A program made the translations under genes and the position numbers. A model generated the notes under the pieces. That model was not told the DNA's origin and did not search any database. It was given only the letters and a program-made list of their open reading frames with translations. From Pseudomonas sp. F(2018) (lineage in GTDB: Bacteria > Pseudomonadota > Gammaproteobacteria > Pseudomonadales > Pseudomonadaceae), in the NCBI RefSeq assembly GCF_005508865.1, contig NZ_SCOM01000001.1, positions 682,001-746,000 of the forward strand: a stretch of DNA of 64,000 nucleotides. The letters are read 5' to 3'. Each line of letters starts with the position of its first letter. Position 1 is the first letter of the stretch. Below are positions 10,984 to 20,236 of the stretch, in pieces.

Positions 10984-11481
10984 ATGGAAATGCTGAAATT
11001 TGGCAAATTTGCCGCTCTGAGCCTGGCTCTGGCCGTGGCTGTTGGTTGCTCGTCCAAAGGCGGCGACGCTTCCGGCGAAGGCGCTGTTGACCCGAACGCT
11101 GGCTACAACGCCAACGGCAGCGGCGTTGACGGTGCTCTGAGCGAAGAAGCCGCCCTGCGCGCCATCACCACCTTCTACTTCGAGTACGACAGCTCCGACC
11201 TGAAGCCGGAAGCCATGCGCGCTCTGGACGTACACGCCAAGGACCTGAAAGGCAACGGCGCTCGCGTCGTTCTGGAAGGCCACACCGACGAGCGCGGCAC
11301 CCGCGAGTACAACATGGCTCTGGGCGAGCGTCGTTCCAAGGCCGTTCAGCGCTACCTGGTTCTGCAGGGCGTTTCCCCGGCTCAGCTGGAACTGGTTTCC
11401 TACGGTGAAGAGCGTCCGGTTGCTACCGGCAGCGACGAGTCCTCCTGGGCTCAGAACCGCCGCGTCGAACTGCGCAAGTAA
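10984..11481 (+). CDS. oprL: Peptidoglycan-associated lipoprotein Pal/OprL
   Basis: Outer-membrane lipoprotein anchoring the envelope to peptidoglycan. 165 residues; lipobox AVGC with lipidated Cys at 22; flexible Gly/Ala-rich linker; OmpA-like domain from about 60 with the diaminopimelate-binding segment [14 protein letters not shown] and NRRVEL near the end. AGGAG ribosome site before ATG 10984. Codon choice is strongly biased (GGC, GCT, CTG), as expected for an abundant protein. Confidence 0.97.
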   Translation: MEMLKFGKFAALSLALAVAVGCSSKGGDASGEGAVDPNAGYNANGSGVDGALSEEAALRAITTFYFEYDSSDLKPEAMRALDVHAKDLKGNGARVVLEGHTDERGTREYNMALGERRSKAVQRYLVLQGVSPAQLELVSYGEERPVATGSDESSWAQNRRVELRK

Positions 11482-11487
11482 TTTGCC

Positions 11488-12300
11488 ATGCGTAAGTGCC
11501 CTCGTATCCTGACCTCTCTGGTACTCGCCCTGCCGCTCGCGGCCGTGGCCGAGGTTCCCGTGGTGGATGGCAGCTCCGGTAGCAGCTATCCGCCGGTTGG
11601 TTATGGTACGAGCGGCGCCTATGCCGGGGGCGGGGCGCAAGCCCCGGCCACCGCGCAGGGCCAGCTGTTCATGCAACTGCAGCAGATGCAGGACGAGATA
11701 GCCCAACTGCGTGGCATGCTCGAAGAGCAACAGAACGAGATCCAGCGTCTCAAGCAAGAAGGCGATGCCCGTTATCAGGACATCGACAGCCGCCTGCAAG
11801 GTGGTGCCGCCGGTGCGCAAGCACCCGCGCAGAATCCCCCGGCCGATGGCGCGATCAACGCCGCCGGCAACCCCGCCGCCCCTGCCCAGCAGGCTCCGGC
11901 AGCCAGCAACGAACCGGCCGACCCGGCGAAGGAAAAGCTGTACTACGACGCTGCCTTCGACCTGATCAAGGCCAAAGACTTCGACAGGGCCGCCCAGGCC
12001 TTCAATGCCTTCCTGCGCAAGTACCCGCAGAGCCAGTACGCCGGCAACGCCCAGTACTGGCTGGGCGAGATCAACCTGACCAACAGGAATCTGCAGGAAG
12101 CCGGCAAGGCCTTCGCCTTGGTCGCGGCCAACTACCCGACTCACGCCAAGGTGCCGGATTCGCTGTTCAAGCTGGCCGATGTCGAGCAGCGCATGGGCAA
12201 TACCGACCGCGCCAAGGGCATCCTGCAGCAGCTGATCGCTCAGTACCCCGGCTCTTCGGCGGCCCAGCTGGCCCAGCGCGACCTGCAACGCCTGCCCTGA
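11488..12300 (+). CDS. cpoB: Cell-division coordinator CpoB (YbgF)
   Basis: Periplasmic TolA-binding protein linking Tol-Pal constriction with PBP1B peptidoglycan synthesis in E. coli. 270 residues: signal peptide about 1-21, Gly-rich spacer, trimerising coiled coil (about 53-100, QLQQMQDEIAQLRGMLEEQQ), Ala/Pro-rich linker, and C-terminal TPR domain (about 150-270). Six bases after oprL, so the last gene of the same transcript; a terminator follows. Confidence 0.94.
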   Translation: MRKCPRILTSLVLALPLAAVAEVPVVDGSSGSSYPPVGYGTSGAYAGGGAQAPATAQGQLFMQLQQMQDEIAQLRGMLEEQQNEIQRLKQEGDARYQDIDSRLQGGAAGAQAPAQNPPADGAINAAGNPAAPAQQAPAASNEPADPAKEKLYYDAAFDLIKAKDFDRAAQAFNAFLRKYPQSQYAGNAQYWLGEINLTNRNLQEAGKAFALVAANYPTHAKVPDSLFKLADVEQRMGNTDRAKGILQQLIAQYPGSSAAQLAQRDLQRLP

Positions 12301-12323
12301 TTCGCCAGCCCTGCTGGTCAGAA

Positions 12324-12350
12324 AACCCGCGCTAGTCGCGGGTTATTCGT
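12324..12350 (+). terminator. Terminator of the tol-pal cluster
   Basis: Eight-base-pair stem AACCCGCG (12324-12331) and CGCGGGTT (12337-12344) with a CTAGT loop and a short T-rich tail. It lies 23 bases after the cpoB stop. Confidence 0.7.
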
Positions 12351-12420
12351 TAGAATCGCCGCCCCGAATCACCCGCAACGGAGGCGGATGGCCTGTTTAG
12401 CCGTCACGCCCGGTGCTCAT

Positions 12421-13068
12421 ATGCAAGAAACCCTGCGCATTACCGAGATTTTCTACTCGTTGCAGGGCGAGACGCTCACCAGTGGCCTGCCCACGGTTTT
12501 CGTCCGCCTCACCGGCTGCCCGCTGCGCTGCCAGTACTGCGACACCGCCTACGCCTTCAGCGGCGGCGAGATCACCAGCCTGGACGCCATCCTCGAGCGG
12601 GTGGCCAGCTACAAGCCGCGCTATGTCTGTGTGACCGGCGGCGAGCCGCTGGCCCAGCCCAACTGCGTCCCGCTGCTGCAGCGCCTGTGCGATGCCGGCT
12701 ATCAGGTATCCCTGGAAACCAGCGGCGCCATCGATATCGCCCCGACCGACAAGCGCGTCAGTCGGGTGGTTGATCTGAAGACGCCTGGTTCCCAGGAAGT
12801 CTCGCGCAATCTCTACAGCAACATGGCCGAGCTGACCCGCAACGATCAGGTCAAGTTCGTCATCTGCTCGCGCGAGGACTACGACTGGGCTGTGTCCAAG
12901 CTGATCGAGTACCGCCTGGACGAGCGCGCCGGCGAAGTGCTGTTCTCACCCAGTCACAAGCAGGTGGATGCACGCGACCTGGCCAACTGGATCGTTGCCG
13001 ACAATCTGCCGGTGCGCTTCCAGTTGCAGCTGCACAAGATTCTGTGGAATGACGAGCCGGGGCACTGA
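12421..13068 (+). CDS. queE: 7-carboxy-7-deazaguanine synthase QueE
   Basis: Radical SAM enzyme of queuosine biosynthesis converting 6-carboxytetrahydropterin to 7-carboxy-7-deazaguanine. 215 residues from ATG 12421. The Fe-S cluster motif is CX3CX2C at C33, C37 and C40 ([11 protein letters not shown]); the SAM-binding VTGGEPL follows. An 11-codon upstream extension in frame (12388) is possible but out of family. queC overlaps closely downstream, so the two steps are co-expressed. Confidence 0.94.
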   Translation: MQETLRITEIFYSLQGETLTSGLPTVFVRLTGCPLRCQYCDTAYAFSGGEITSLDAILERVASYKPRYVCVTGGEPLAQPNCVPLLQRLCDAGYQVSLETSGAIDIAPTDKRVSRVVDLKTPGSQEVSRNLYSNMAELTRNDQVKFVICSREDYDWAVSKLIEYRLDERAGEVLFSPSHKQVDARDLANWIVADNLPVRFQLQLHKILWNDEPGH

Positions 13069-13069
13069 G

Positions 13070-13744
13070 ATGACCGACAAGAAAGCCGTGGTACTGCTCT
13101 CCGGTGGCCTCGACTCCGCCACCATTCTGGCCCAGGCCAAGGCGGCGGGCTTCGCCTGCTACAGCATGAGTTTCGATTATGGCCAGCGCCATCGCGCCGA
13201 ACTGCAGGCCGCCGAGCGCGTTGCTGCCCAGTTGGGTGTGGTCGAGCACAAGGTGATCGGCCTCAACCTCAATGGCATCGGCGGCTCGGCCCTGACCGAC
13301 AGCTCCATCGCTGTGCCGGAAGAGCCGACCGAGGGCATTCCGATCACCTACGTGCCGGCGCGCAACACCGTATTTCTCTCCCTGGCCTTGGGTTGGGCCG
13401 AAGTGCTGGGCGCCCATGACATCTTCATCGGCGTCAATGCGGTGGACTATTCGGGCTACCCGGACTGCCGCCCCGAGTTCATCAGCGCCTTCGAGCGCGT
13501 AGCCAATCTGGCGACCCGAGAAGGGGTGGAGGGCAGCGGTTTCCGCATTCAGGCGCCGCTGCAGAACCTGAGCAAGGCGCAGATCGTGCAGATCGGCCTG
13601 CAGCATGGCGTGGACTATGGTCTGACGGTGTCCTGTTACCAGGCCGATGACGACGGCCGCGCCTGCGGCAAGTGCGACAGCTGTCGCCTGCGCGCCGCCG
13701 GTTTTACCGCGGCCGGAGTGGCGGACCCGACCCGTTACGCCTAA
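13070..13744 (+). CDS. queC: 7-cyano-7-deazaguanine synthase QueC
   Basis: ATP-dependent enzyme making preQ0 from 7-carboxy-7-deazaguanine. 224 residues from ATG 13070, which starts one base after the queE stop. PP-loop motif SGGLDS at 11-16 and the C-terminal zinc-site cysteines ([10 protein letters not shown]) are intact. The next element is tRNA-Lys. Confidence 0.96.
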   Translation: MTDKKAVVLLSGGLDSATILAQAKAAGFACYSMSFDYGQRHRAELQAAERVAAQLGVVEHKVIGLNLNGIGGSALTDSSIAVPEEPTEGIPITYVPARNTVFLSLALGWAEVLGAHDIFIGVNAVDYSGYPDCRPEFISAFERVANLATREGVEGSGFRIQAPLQNLSKAQIVQIGLQHGVDYGLTVSCYQADDDGRACGKCDSCRLRAAGFTAAGVADPTRYA

Positions 13745-13761
13745 AAATTTTTCGCGGAGTG

Positions 13762-13789
13762 TTGATTTCCTGAATCAAATCAGTATCAT
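13762..13789 (+). promoter_or_regulatory. Promoter of tRNA-Lys
   Basis: -35 TTGATT at 13762-13767, 16-base spacer, -10 TATCAT at 13784-13789, twelve bases before the mature tRNA 5' end. tRNA-Ser at 21231 has the same TATCAT hexamer at a similar distance. Confidence 0.65.
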
Positions 13790-13801
13790 GCGCTCCGCGT
13801 T

Positions 13802-13877
13802 GGGTCGTTAGCTCAGTCGGTAGAGCAGTTGGCTTTTAACCAATTGGTCGTAGGTTCGAATCCTACACGACCCACCA
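13802..13877 (+). tRNA. tRNA-Lys(UUU)
   Basis: 76 bases including an encoded CCA. Acceptor stem GGGTCGT pairs with ACGACCC; anticodon loop CTTTTAA at 13833-13839 with anticodon TTT at 13835-13837; T arm GTAGGTTCGAATCCTAC. In PAO1 the tRNA-Lys next to queC is a known integration site for PAPI-1-type islands; here only about 107 bases separate it from nadA. Confidence 0.97.
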
Positions 13878-13984
13878 CTCCCTCCTTCGCGTCACCTCCT
13901 CGCATACTCCCATCAGAACGCTCTCGCCAGAACTCTTGGTGGGTATAATCGACCGCACTGAAAGCATATTCAGAGCCTGATGAC

Positions 13985-15043
13985 ATGACCCAGATTTCCG
14001 AACGCCTGTTGGTTCAGGCTCACCTCGACGCCAAACAACCCAAGCCGTTGACGCCGGACGAAGAAGCCTTCTATCGCAGCGAGATCGCCGCCGAGCTGAA
14101 GAAGCAGAACGCCGTGCTGGTGGCCCACTATTACTGCGACCCGGTGATCCAGGCCCTGGCCGAGGAAACCGGTGGCTGCGTCTCCGACTCCTTGGAGATG
14201 GCCCGCTTCGGCAATCAGCACGAGGCGCAGACCGTGGTGGTGGCCGGGGTCAAGTTCATGGGCGAGACGGCGAAGATCCTCAATCCGGAAAAGCGCGTGC
14301 TGATGCCGACTCTGGAAGCCACCTGCTCGCTCGACCTGGGCTGCCCGGTGGACGAGTTCTCGGCCTTCTGCGACCAGCATCCGGACCGCACAGTGGTGGT
14401 ATACGCCAACACCTCGGCGGCGGTGAAAGCGCGTGCCGACTGGGTGGTGACCTCCAGCTGCGCGCTGGAGATCGTCGAGAGCCTGATGGACAACGGCGAG
14501 AAGATCCTCTGGGCCCCGGACCAGCACCTGGGTCGCTACATCCAGCGCGAGACCGGCGCCGACATGCTGCTGTGGGACGGTGCCTGCATCGTCCACGAGG
14601 AATTCAAGGCCAAGCAGCTGGAGGACATGAAGGCGCTCTATCCGGAAGCTGCCATCCTGGTCCATCCGGAGTCGCCCGAGGCGGTGATCGAGCTGGCCGA
14701 CGCGGTGGGCTCCACCAGCCAGCTGATCAAGGCCGCGCAGACCCTGCCGAACAAGACCTTCATCGTCGCCACCGACCGCGGCATCTTCTACAAGATGCAG
14801 CAGCTGTGCCCGGACAAGGTCTTCGTCGAGGCGCCCACCGCCGGCAACGGCGCAGCCTGCCGCAGCTGCGCGCATTGCCCATGGATGGCCATGAACACCC
14901 TGCAGCGCACCCTGCAGTGCCTGCGCGAGGGCAGCAACGAGATCCTAGTGGAACCGGCGCTGATTCCGCGGGCGATCAAGCCGCTCAAGCGCATGCTCGA
15001 TTTCACCCAGGCTGCGCGGCTGAAGCTGGCCGGCAACGCCTGA
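13985..15043 (+). CDS. nadA: Quinolinate synthase A
   Basis: 4Fe-4S enzyme condensing iminoaspartate and dihydroxyacetone phosphate to quinolinate in de novo NAD synthesis. 352 residues, with the conserved cluster cysteines in [14 protein letters not shown] and [20 protein letters not shown] -10 at 13944-13949 gives it its own promoter. Followed by a strong bidirectional terminator shared with the convergent protease gene. Confidence 0.96.
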   Translation: MTQISERLLVQAHLDAKQPKPLTPDEEAFYRSEIAAELKKQNAVLVAHYYCDPVIQALAEETGGCVSDSLEMARFGNQHEAQTVVVAGVKFMGETAKILNPEKRVLMPTLEATCSLDLGCPVDEFSAFCDQHPDRTVVVYANTSAAVKARADWVVTSSCALEIVESLMDNGEKILWAPDQHLGRYIQRETGADMLLWDGACIVHEEFKAKQLEDMKALYPEAAILVHPESPEAVIELADAVGSTSQLIKAAQTLPNKTFIVATDRGIFYKMQQLCPDKVFVEAPTAGNGAACRSCAHCPWMAMNTLQRTLQCLREGSNEILVEPALIPRAIKPLKRMLDFTQAARLKLAGNA

Positions 15044-15058
15044 GTAGCTTGCGCGCAG

Positions 15059-15087
15059 AAAAAAGCCCGGCCATTGCCGGGCTTTTT
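15059..15087. terminator. Bidirectional terminator between nadA and the BepA-like gene
   Basis: Stem GCCCGGC/GCCGGGC with loop CATT, flanked by six A on the left and five T on the right, so it works for both convergent genes. Confidence 0.9.
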
Positions 15088-15098
15088 CATGGCTGCGC

Positions 15099-16529
15099 TC
15101 AGCGCATCATCTTGTCCAGTGCGCGTTTCTCTTCCATCAGCTCCTGCTGGCGCGCGTCGATGCGCGAGGCCAGGGGGAAGTTGCTGCTGGCGCGGCGTTT
15201 GGCCAGGTCCAGTTGTTCCAGGGCCTGGTCGTAGTCGCCGACCAGGGCGAAGAATTCGGCGCGGGCCTGGTGCAGGCCGATGATGTTGCGCGTCATGCCG
15301 CGCACCTCGGCGACCTGGTACCAGACGTCCGGGTCGTTGTCGCGCTGCTTGAGCAGTTGGTCGAGGGCGACCTCAGCCTCCTTGGTCTGGTTCTGCTTGA
15401 GCATCAGGTCGATGCGCGCCTGCTCCAGCGGATAGCTGTCCGGGTACAGGCCGCGCAGGCGTTCGACGCGCTGGCGGGCGTCGGCCAGGCGGTTGGCGTT
15501 CTCGTCCAGGTCGATCATCGCCAGGTTGTAGATCAGCTCGTCGGGCGCCTTGGTTAGCAGTTCGTTGAGGTCCTTGCGCGCCTCCTCGGGCCGGCCGGCC
15601 TTGATCTGCGCCAGGGCCAGGCCGTAGCGGGCGGCGTCCAGCTTGGGGTTGCTGTCGAGCATGGAGCGGAAGCGCTTGGCGGCGATGCCTGGGGTCTCCT
15701 CGAACATCAGCTGGGTGCGGGCGCGCATCAGCTGATAGCGCAGGCTGTCCTCGACGCCCTTTGCCGGGTACTGCTCGGCGCGGTTGCGGGTGTCGGCGAT
15801 ACGCGACTCGGTCACCGGGTGGGTGAGGAGGAATTCCGGCGGCCTGGAGTCGTAACGATACTGGCGCATCAGGCGCTCGAACATGCTCGGCATGGCGCGC
15901 GGGTCGTAGCCGGCCTTCTCCAGATTGAGCAGGCCGATGCGGTCGGCCTCCTGTTCGTTCTGGCGGGAGAAGCGCCGCTGCTCCTGAATGGCCGCAGCCT
16001 GGGCGCCCATGATGGTGGCGATACCGGCATCACCGGCGCCGGCTGCCGCGGCAACGATGCCGGCGAGCATGGCGGCCATCACCGGTACCTGCATGCGTTG
16101 CTGCGCCTCGATGCCGCGGGCGAAGTGGCGTTGCGACAGGTGCGCCAGTTCGTGGGCCATCACCGAGGCGTATTCGGCTTCGGTCTGGGCGTGCAGCAGC
16201 AGGCCGCCGTTGACCCCGACTATGCCGCCGGGCGCGGCGAAGGCGTTGATCTGCGGGCTGTTGAGCAGGACGAACTCCAGGCGCCGATCTTCCAGCTGGC
16301 TGGTCTCGGCCAGGCGATAGACGCTGGTCTCCACGTAGTCCTTGAGCAGCGGGTCGGAGAGCTGGTCGACCTGGCCGCGCAGCACGCTGAGCCAGGCGCG
16401 GCCGAGGCGGTGTTCCTGCTCCGGCGAGACGATGGACGAGCTGGAGTCACCGAGCGACGGCAGGTCGCTGGCGAAGGCGGGTAGCACCAGGCAGGCGAGG
16501 GCGAGCAGGGAAGGGCGCAGAAGAGTCAT
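15099..16529 (-). CDS. BepA-like periplasmic M48 metalloprotease with TPRs
   Basis: Envelope-quality-control protease of the BepA/YfgC type that clears stalled outer-membrane proteins and helps LptD assembly in E. coli. 476 residues from ATG 16529: signal peptide about 1-20, M48 domain with zinc motif HELAH at 126-130 and third-ligand region NEQEADRIGL, then a C-terminal TPR array (about 290-470). A TTG-started form six residues longer is possible. Convergent with nadA; divergent from the TusA-like gene. Confidence 0.9.
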   Translation of the reverse strand: MTLLRPSLLALACLVLPAFASDLPSLGDSSSSIVSPEQEHRLGRAWLSVLRGQVDQLSDPLLKDYVETSVYRLAETSQLEDRRLEFVLLNSPQINAFAAPGGIVGVNGGLLLHAQTEAEYASVMAHELAHLSQRHFARGIEAQQRMQVPVMAAMLAGIVAAAAGAGDAGIATIMGAQAAAIQEQRRFSRQNEQEADRIGLLNLEKAGYDPRAMPSMFERLMRQYRYDSRPPEFLLTHPVTESRIADTRNRAEQYPAKGVEDSLRYQLMRARTQLMFEETPGIAAKRFRSMLDSNPKLDAARYGLALAQIKAGRPEEARKDLNELLTKAPDELIYNLAMIDLDENANRLADARQRVERLRGLYPDSYPLEQARIDLMLKQNQTKEAEVALDQLLKQRDNDPDVWYQVAEVRGMTRNIIGLHQARAEFFALVGDYDQALEQLDLAKRRASSNFPLASRIDARQQELMEEKRALDKMMR

Positions 16530-16629
16530 GCACGGGGCTCTTGGCAAACGAAGGCCTTACTGTAGCCGCCTCGCCGCTCTGCTGGCCAGGGTTGTGCGGT
16601 ATCCTTGCCGGCCTTCGAGGAGAGACTGC

Positions 16630-16869
16630 ATGACCGATTTCCCCGCCTGCGACGCCGAGCTGGACGCCAGTGGCCTGAACTGCCCGCTGCCCCTGCTCAA
16701 GGCCAAGCTGGAACTCAATCGCCTGGCCAGTGGGGCGGTGCTCAAGGTGACCGCCACCGACGCCGGCTCGCAACGCGACTTTCGCGCCTTCGCCCGGCTG
16801 GCCGGCCATGAGCTGTTGCGCGAGGAGGAAGAGGGTGGGGTGTTCCGCTACTGGCTGAGGAAGGCCTGA
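16630..16869 (+). CDS. TusA-family sulfur-carrier protein
   Basis: Small 79-residue cytosolic protein with the family CPxP motif in LNCPLPLLKAKLELN; the Cys carries persulfide sulfur. In P. aeruginosa the gene at this locus (PA1006) was linked to molybdenum homeostasis and nitrate use. The start at 16630 follows GGAGAG; longer frames overlap the protease promoter region and lack family similarity. A bidirectional terminator separates it from bcp. Confidence 0.9.
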   Translation: MTDFPACDAELDASGLNCPLPLLKAKLELNRLASGAVLKVTATDAGSQRDFRAFARLAGHELLREEEEGGVFRYWLRKA

Positions 16870-16882
16870 AGCGAGTGCCATG

Positions 16883-16908
16883 AAAAAGGGCCGCATCAGC
16901 GGCCCTTT
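16883..16908. terminator. Bidirectional terminator between the TusA-like gene and bcp
   Basis: AAAAAGGGCCGC at 16883-16894, loop ATCA, GCGGCCCTTTT after it. It serves the two convergent genes. Confidence 0.85.
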
Positions 16909-16922
16909 TCATTTCGGCGTCA

Positions 16923-17396
16923 TCAGCCCTTGTGCAGGGCCTGAGCCGCCGCCAGTACTTCGTCCACATGGCCCGGCACCTTCACGCCGCGCCACTCGCG
17001 GCGCAGCACGCCATTGGCGTCGATCAGGAAGGTGCTGCGGTCGATGCCCAGGTATTCCTTGCCATAGAGCTTCTTCAGCTTGATCACATCGAACAGCTGG
17101 CAAACGGCCTCGTCCTTGTCGCTGATCAGCTCGAAGGGGAATTCCTGCTTGCACTTGAAGTTCTCGTGGGACTTCAGGCCGTCGCGCGATACACCGAAGA
17201 CCAGGGTGTTGGCAGCCTGGAAGGCGGCGTATTGGTCACGGAAGCCCTGACCCTCGGTGGTGCAGCCCGGGGTGCTGTCCTTGGGGTAGAAGTAGATCAC
17301 TACCTGTTGGCCCTTGAGGGCGCTGAGGCTGACCTGCTGGCCGCTGGTGGCGGCGGCGCTGAAATCGGCGACCGGCTGGTCGAGGGAAACGGCCAT
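16923..17396 (-). CDS. bcp: Thioredoxin-dependent peroxiredoxin Bcp
   Basis: Reduces hydrogen and organic peroxides. 157 residues; peroxidatic Cys45 in STPGCTTEGQGF. The resolving Cys that E. coli Bcp has five residues later is a Gln here (Q50), so this is either a one-Cys type or uses another Cys (in KCKQEF or AVCQLF). Ten bases after the gcvR-like gene on the same strand, an arrangement conserved in pseudomonads. Confidence 0.94.
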   Translation of the reverse strand: MAVSLDQPVADFSAAATSGQQVSLSALKGQQVVIYFYPKDSTPGCTTEGQGFRDQYAAFQAANTLVFGVSRDGLKSHENFKCKQEFPFELISDKDEAVCQLFDVIKLKKLYGKEYLGIDRSTFLIDANGVLRREWRGVKVPGHVDEVLAAAQALHKG

Positions 17397-17406
17397 CTCG
17401 GATTCC

Positions 17407-17964
17407 TTATGGGTTCTGCGGGCGCCAGGGTTCGATCAGCGCATCCAGGTTGAGGGCGTCGGAGAAGTCGAGGAACTGATCGCGCAGCCAGCTGATCTGG
17501 GTGCCGGGCGGCAGGGTCACGGTCAGCGTGGCGTTGAGCAGGGTGCCGCCGGTCTGCGGGGCCTGGTAGGTGTCGCAGGTGATGCTTTCCAACTCCACGC
17601 GGTGGTCGCTGAAGAACTGGCACAGCTCGTTGAGGATGTCCGGGCGATAGGCGCAGCTGACATAGGCCACATAAGGCAGCGAATTGGGGCGAGCTTCGAG
17701 GGCGCCGCTGCGGATCATGTTGACGCTGAAGCTGTGGCGCTTGGCCAGGGCCGGCAGAACGCCTTCCAGACGGGCAAGGGCATCCCAGCTTCCGCTGACT
17801 TGCAGGGTCAGGGAGCTGTACTCGCCGTGGCGGGTCAGGCGGCTGCTGACCACGCCGCAGCGGTTTTCCTGGCTGGCCCGGCAGAGCACGCTGGTCAGCT
17901 CCATGGGGTTGGCGCCGAGGGCACTGATGACAAGGAATTGTTCGCGAACCTGGGGGGTGGACAT
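17407..17964 (-). CDS. gcvR: GcvR-like tandem ACT-domain regulator
   Basis: 185-residue protein made of two ACT domains (about 8-85 and 95-175), as in GcvR, which controls the glycine-cleavage activator GcvA in E. coli. No DNA-binding domain, so it must act through a partner; no gcvA is in the window. Divergent from dapA across a 167-base gap and probably co-transcribed with bcp. Function in Pseudomonas is inferred. Confidence 0.82.
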   Translation of the reverse strand: MSTPQVREQFLVISALGANPMELTSVLCRASQENRCGVVSSRLTRHGEYSSLTLQVSGSWDALARLEGVLPALAKRHSFSVNMIRSGALEARPNSLPYVAYVSCAYRPDILNELCQFFSDHRVELESITCDTYQAPQTGGTLLNATLTVTLPPGTQISWLRDQFLDFSDALNLDALIEPWRPQNP

Positions 17965-18131
17965 TCAGCTTTCCTGAAACGATGAGGGCCGGCGCGATGA
18001 GGCGCCCAACAAAGAGGGAAGGGTAGCGAAAAGCGCCGCTCAGGGGAATGCTGGCCTGGGTCCCGTTCGCTTGTACAACACAAGTGGCGCCAGTACCATT
18101 ACCGCTCTCTTTTTCCGGCAGGAGCGGTTGC

Positions 18132-19010
18132 ATGATTTCGGGCAGTATGGTGGCACTGGTCACGCCCATGGACGCACAGGGTGGTCTGGACTGGGCTGCT
18201 CTGAGCAAGCTGGTCGACTTCCACCTGCAGGAGGGCACCAACGCCATAGTCGCCGTCGGCACCACTGGCGAATCCGCCACCCTGGATGTCAACGAGCACG
18301 TCGAAGTCATCCGCCGCGTGGTCGACCAGGTTGCCGGCCGCATCCCGGTGATCGCCGGTACCGGCGCCAACAGCACCCGCGAAGCCATCGAGCTGACCCA
18401 GAACGCCAAGAGCGTCGGCGCCGATGCCTGCCTGCTGGTCACCCCTTATTACAACAAGCCGACCCAGGAAGGCCTGTACCAGCACTTCCGCCACATCGCC
18501 GAGAGCGTGGCCATCCCGCAGATTCTCTACAACGTGCCGGGCCGTACCGCCTGCGACATGCTGCCGGAGACCGTCGAGCGCCTGTCCAAGGTCGCCAACA
18601 TCATCGGTATCAAGGAAGCCACCGGCGACCTGCAGCGCGCTCAGGACATCCTCGATCGCGTCAGCTCGGACTTCCTGGTCTATTCCGGCGATGACGCCAC
18701 CGCCGTCGAGCTGATGCTGATGGGTGGCAAGGGCAACATTTCCGTGACCGCCAACGTCGCCCCGCGCGCCATGGCCGAGCTGTGCGCCGCCGCCATGGCC
18801 GGCGATGCCGCCACCTCTCGCGCTATCAACGAGCGCCTGATGCCGCTGCACAAGAACCTGTTCATCGAATCCAACCCGATTCCGGTGAAATGGGCCCTGC
18901 AGGAAATGGGCATGATGCAGGACGGCATTCGTCTGCCGCTGACCTGGCTCAGCCCGCGCTGTCACGAACCGCTGCGTCAGGCCATGCGCCAGTCCGGCGT
19001 CCTGGCTTAA
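18132..19010 (+). CDS. dapA: 4-hydroxy-tetrahydrodipicolinate synthase
   Basis: First committed step of lysine/diaminopimelate synthesis, condensing pyruvate and aspartate semialdehyde. 292 residues from ATG 18132 (GGAG six bases upstream); the 28-codon extension in the open frame is rejected because the TIM barrel starts [14 protein letters not shown]. Schiff-base Lys161 in [18 protein letters not shown] and the catalytic Tyr in YYNKPTQEG are present. bamC starts 17 bases after the stop. Confidence 0.96.
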   Translation: MISGSMVALVTPMDAQGGLDWAALSKLVDFHLQEGTNAIVAVGTTGESATLDVNEHVEVIRRVVDQVAGRIPVIAGTGANSTREAIELTQNAKSVGADACLLVTPYYNKPTQEGLYQHFRHIAESVAIPQILYNVPGRTACDMLPETVERLSKVANIIGIKEATGDLQRAQDILDRVSSDFLVYSGDDATAVELMLMGGKGNISVTANVAPRAMAELCAAAMAGDAATSRAINERLMPLHKNLFIESNPIPVKWALQEMGMMQDGIRLPLTWLSPRCHEPLRQAMRQSGVLA

Positions 19011-19027
19011 TCGAGGAATACTTGCGC

Positions 19028-20143
19028 ATGAAGCGACTGGCTGGACTCTCTGCCCTTGCCCTGATCATCTCCACCACCAGCGGCTGCGGCTGGCTCTGGG
19101 GCGACGAAGGCTACTTCCGTGACCGCTCCACTGACTATCTGGATGCGCGCCAAACCGCGCCGATGCAGATGCCGCCGAACGTCGACGCCAAGCGCATTGA
19201 CCCGCTGCTGCCGGTGCCGGCGCACGTCGCCACCAGTTCCGAGACCCCGCAGAGCTTCGAGGTGCCGCGTCCGCAGGCCCTCGGCACTACTGGCGAGGCC
19301 AGCGAGTTCAGCCTGCAGAAGAGCGGCGACTCGCGTTGGCTGGTGGCTCAGCGCGCTCCGGCGGAAGTCTGGCCGGTGGCTCGCTCCTACTTCGAGAACA
19401 GCGGTTTCCGCATTGCCGAAGAGCGCCCGCAGACTGGTGAGTTCATCACCGAGTGGCAGGGAGTCGAGGACCTGGCTCCGTCCATGGGTCGTCGCGTGGG
19501 CAGCCTGATGGCCGATACCGACAATCAGGTTCGCGTGCGTGTGCGCATCGAGCCGGGCGTGGTGCGCAATACCAGCGAAGTGTTCGTGGTCAGCGCCGAG
19601 CGTGAAGAGGGCAGCACTGCCGACGTGGCCTTCCCGGCCCGCACCGGCAACGCCAGCCTCGAGGCCTCACTGCTCGACGGCATGCTCGCCGACCTCAGCA
19701 GCACTGCCGAGCATGGCTCGGTATCCCTGCTGGCCGCGCGCAACTACGACGCCCCGAGCCGTATCAACCTGACCCAGGACGGCGCCGGCAACCCGGTACT
19801 GAACCTCAGCACCGACTTCGACCGTGCCTGGTCCAGCGTCGGTCGTGCCCTGGAGCTGGGCGACGTACGCGTCGACGACATCAACCGCAGCCTGGGCGTG
19901 TACTACGTCAACCTGGCCGAGGGCGCCAAGAAGCCGGAAGAAGAGAAGGGCTTCATCAGCGGCCTGTTTGGCAGCGAGCCGACCCAGGAAGAGATCGACG
20001 CCCGCGCCGAGCGCTATCAGGTGCGCCTGACCAGCAGCGCTGGTGGCGACGTGCAGGTCACCGTGGAGAAGGACATCAACACCGTGGCCCCGGAAGACGT
20101 GGCCCGCCGTGTGCTGACCCTGATCCAGGAAAACCTCGGCTGA
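19028..20143 (+). CDS. bamC: Outer-membrane assembly lipoprotein BamC
   Basis: Accessory lipoprotein of the BAM beta-barrel insertion machine. 371 residues from ATG 19028. The signal peptide ends in TSGC with lipidated Cys20 (the -3 Thr makes a slightly unusual lipobox); two helix-grip domains follow. An open frame extending to 18782 lies inside dapA and is rejected. Co-transcribed with dapA, as in E. coli. Confidence 0.92.
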   Translation: MKRLAGLSALALIISTTSGCGWLWGDEGYFRDRSTDYLDARQTAPMQMPPNVDAKRIDPLLPVPAHVATSSETPQSFEVPRPQALGTTGEASEFSLQKSGDSRWLVAQRAPAEVWPVARSYFENSGFRIAEERPQTGEFITEWQGVEDLAPSMGRRVGSLMADTDNQVRVRVRIEPGVVRNTSEVFVVSAEREEGSTADVAFPARTGNASLEASLLDGMLADLSSTAEHGSVSLLAARNYDAPSRINLTQDGAGNPVLNLSTDFDRAWSSVGRALELGDVRVDDINRSLGVYYVNLAEGAKKPEEEKGFISGLFGSEPTQEEIDARAERYQVRLTSSAGGDVQVTVEKDINTVAPEDVARRVLTLIQENLG

Positions 20144-20181
20144 TCCCGGCCCGGCACCTGCCGGGCCTGCAGCGAATCGAT

Positions 20182-20216
20182 AGGCGAAACCCGGTGGGTT
20201 TCGCCTGTTTCGTTTA
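20182..20216 (+). terminator. Terminator after bamC
   Basis: Eleven-base-pair stem AGGCGAAACCC/GGGTTTCGCCT with a 3-base loop and a TGTTTCGTTT tail. A second hairpin (GGCCCGGC/GCCGGGCC, 20148-20167) precedes it, just after the bamC stop. Confidence 0.75.
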
Positions 20217-20236
20217 AACCAGGCGGAAACTTCGAC

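Noticed and set aside
13877..13985. An attachment-site duplication after tRNA-Lys
   Set aside because: I looked for a second copy of the tRNA 3' end in the flanking DNA and saw none.
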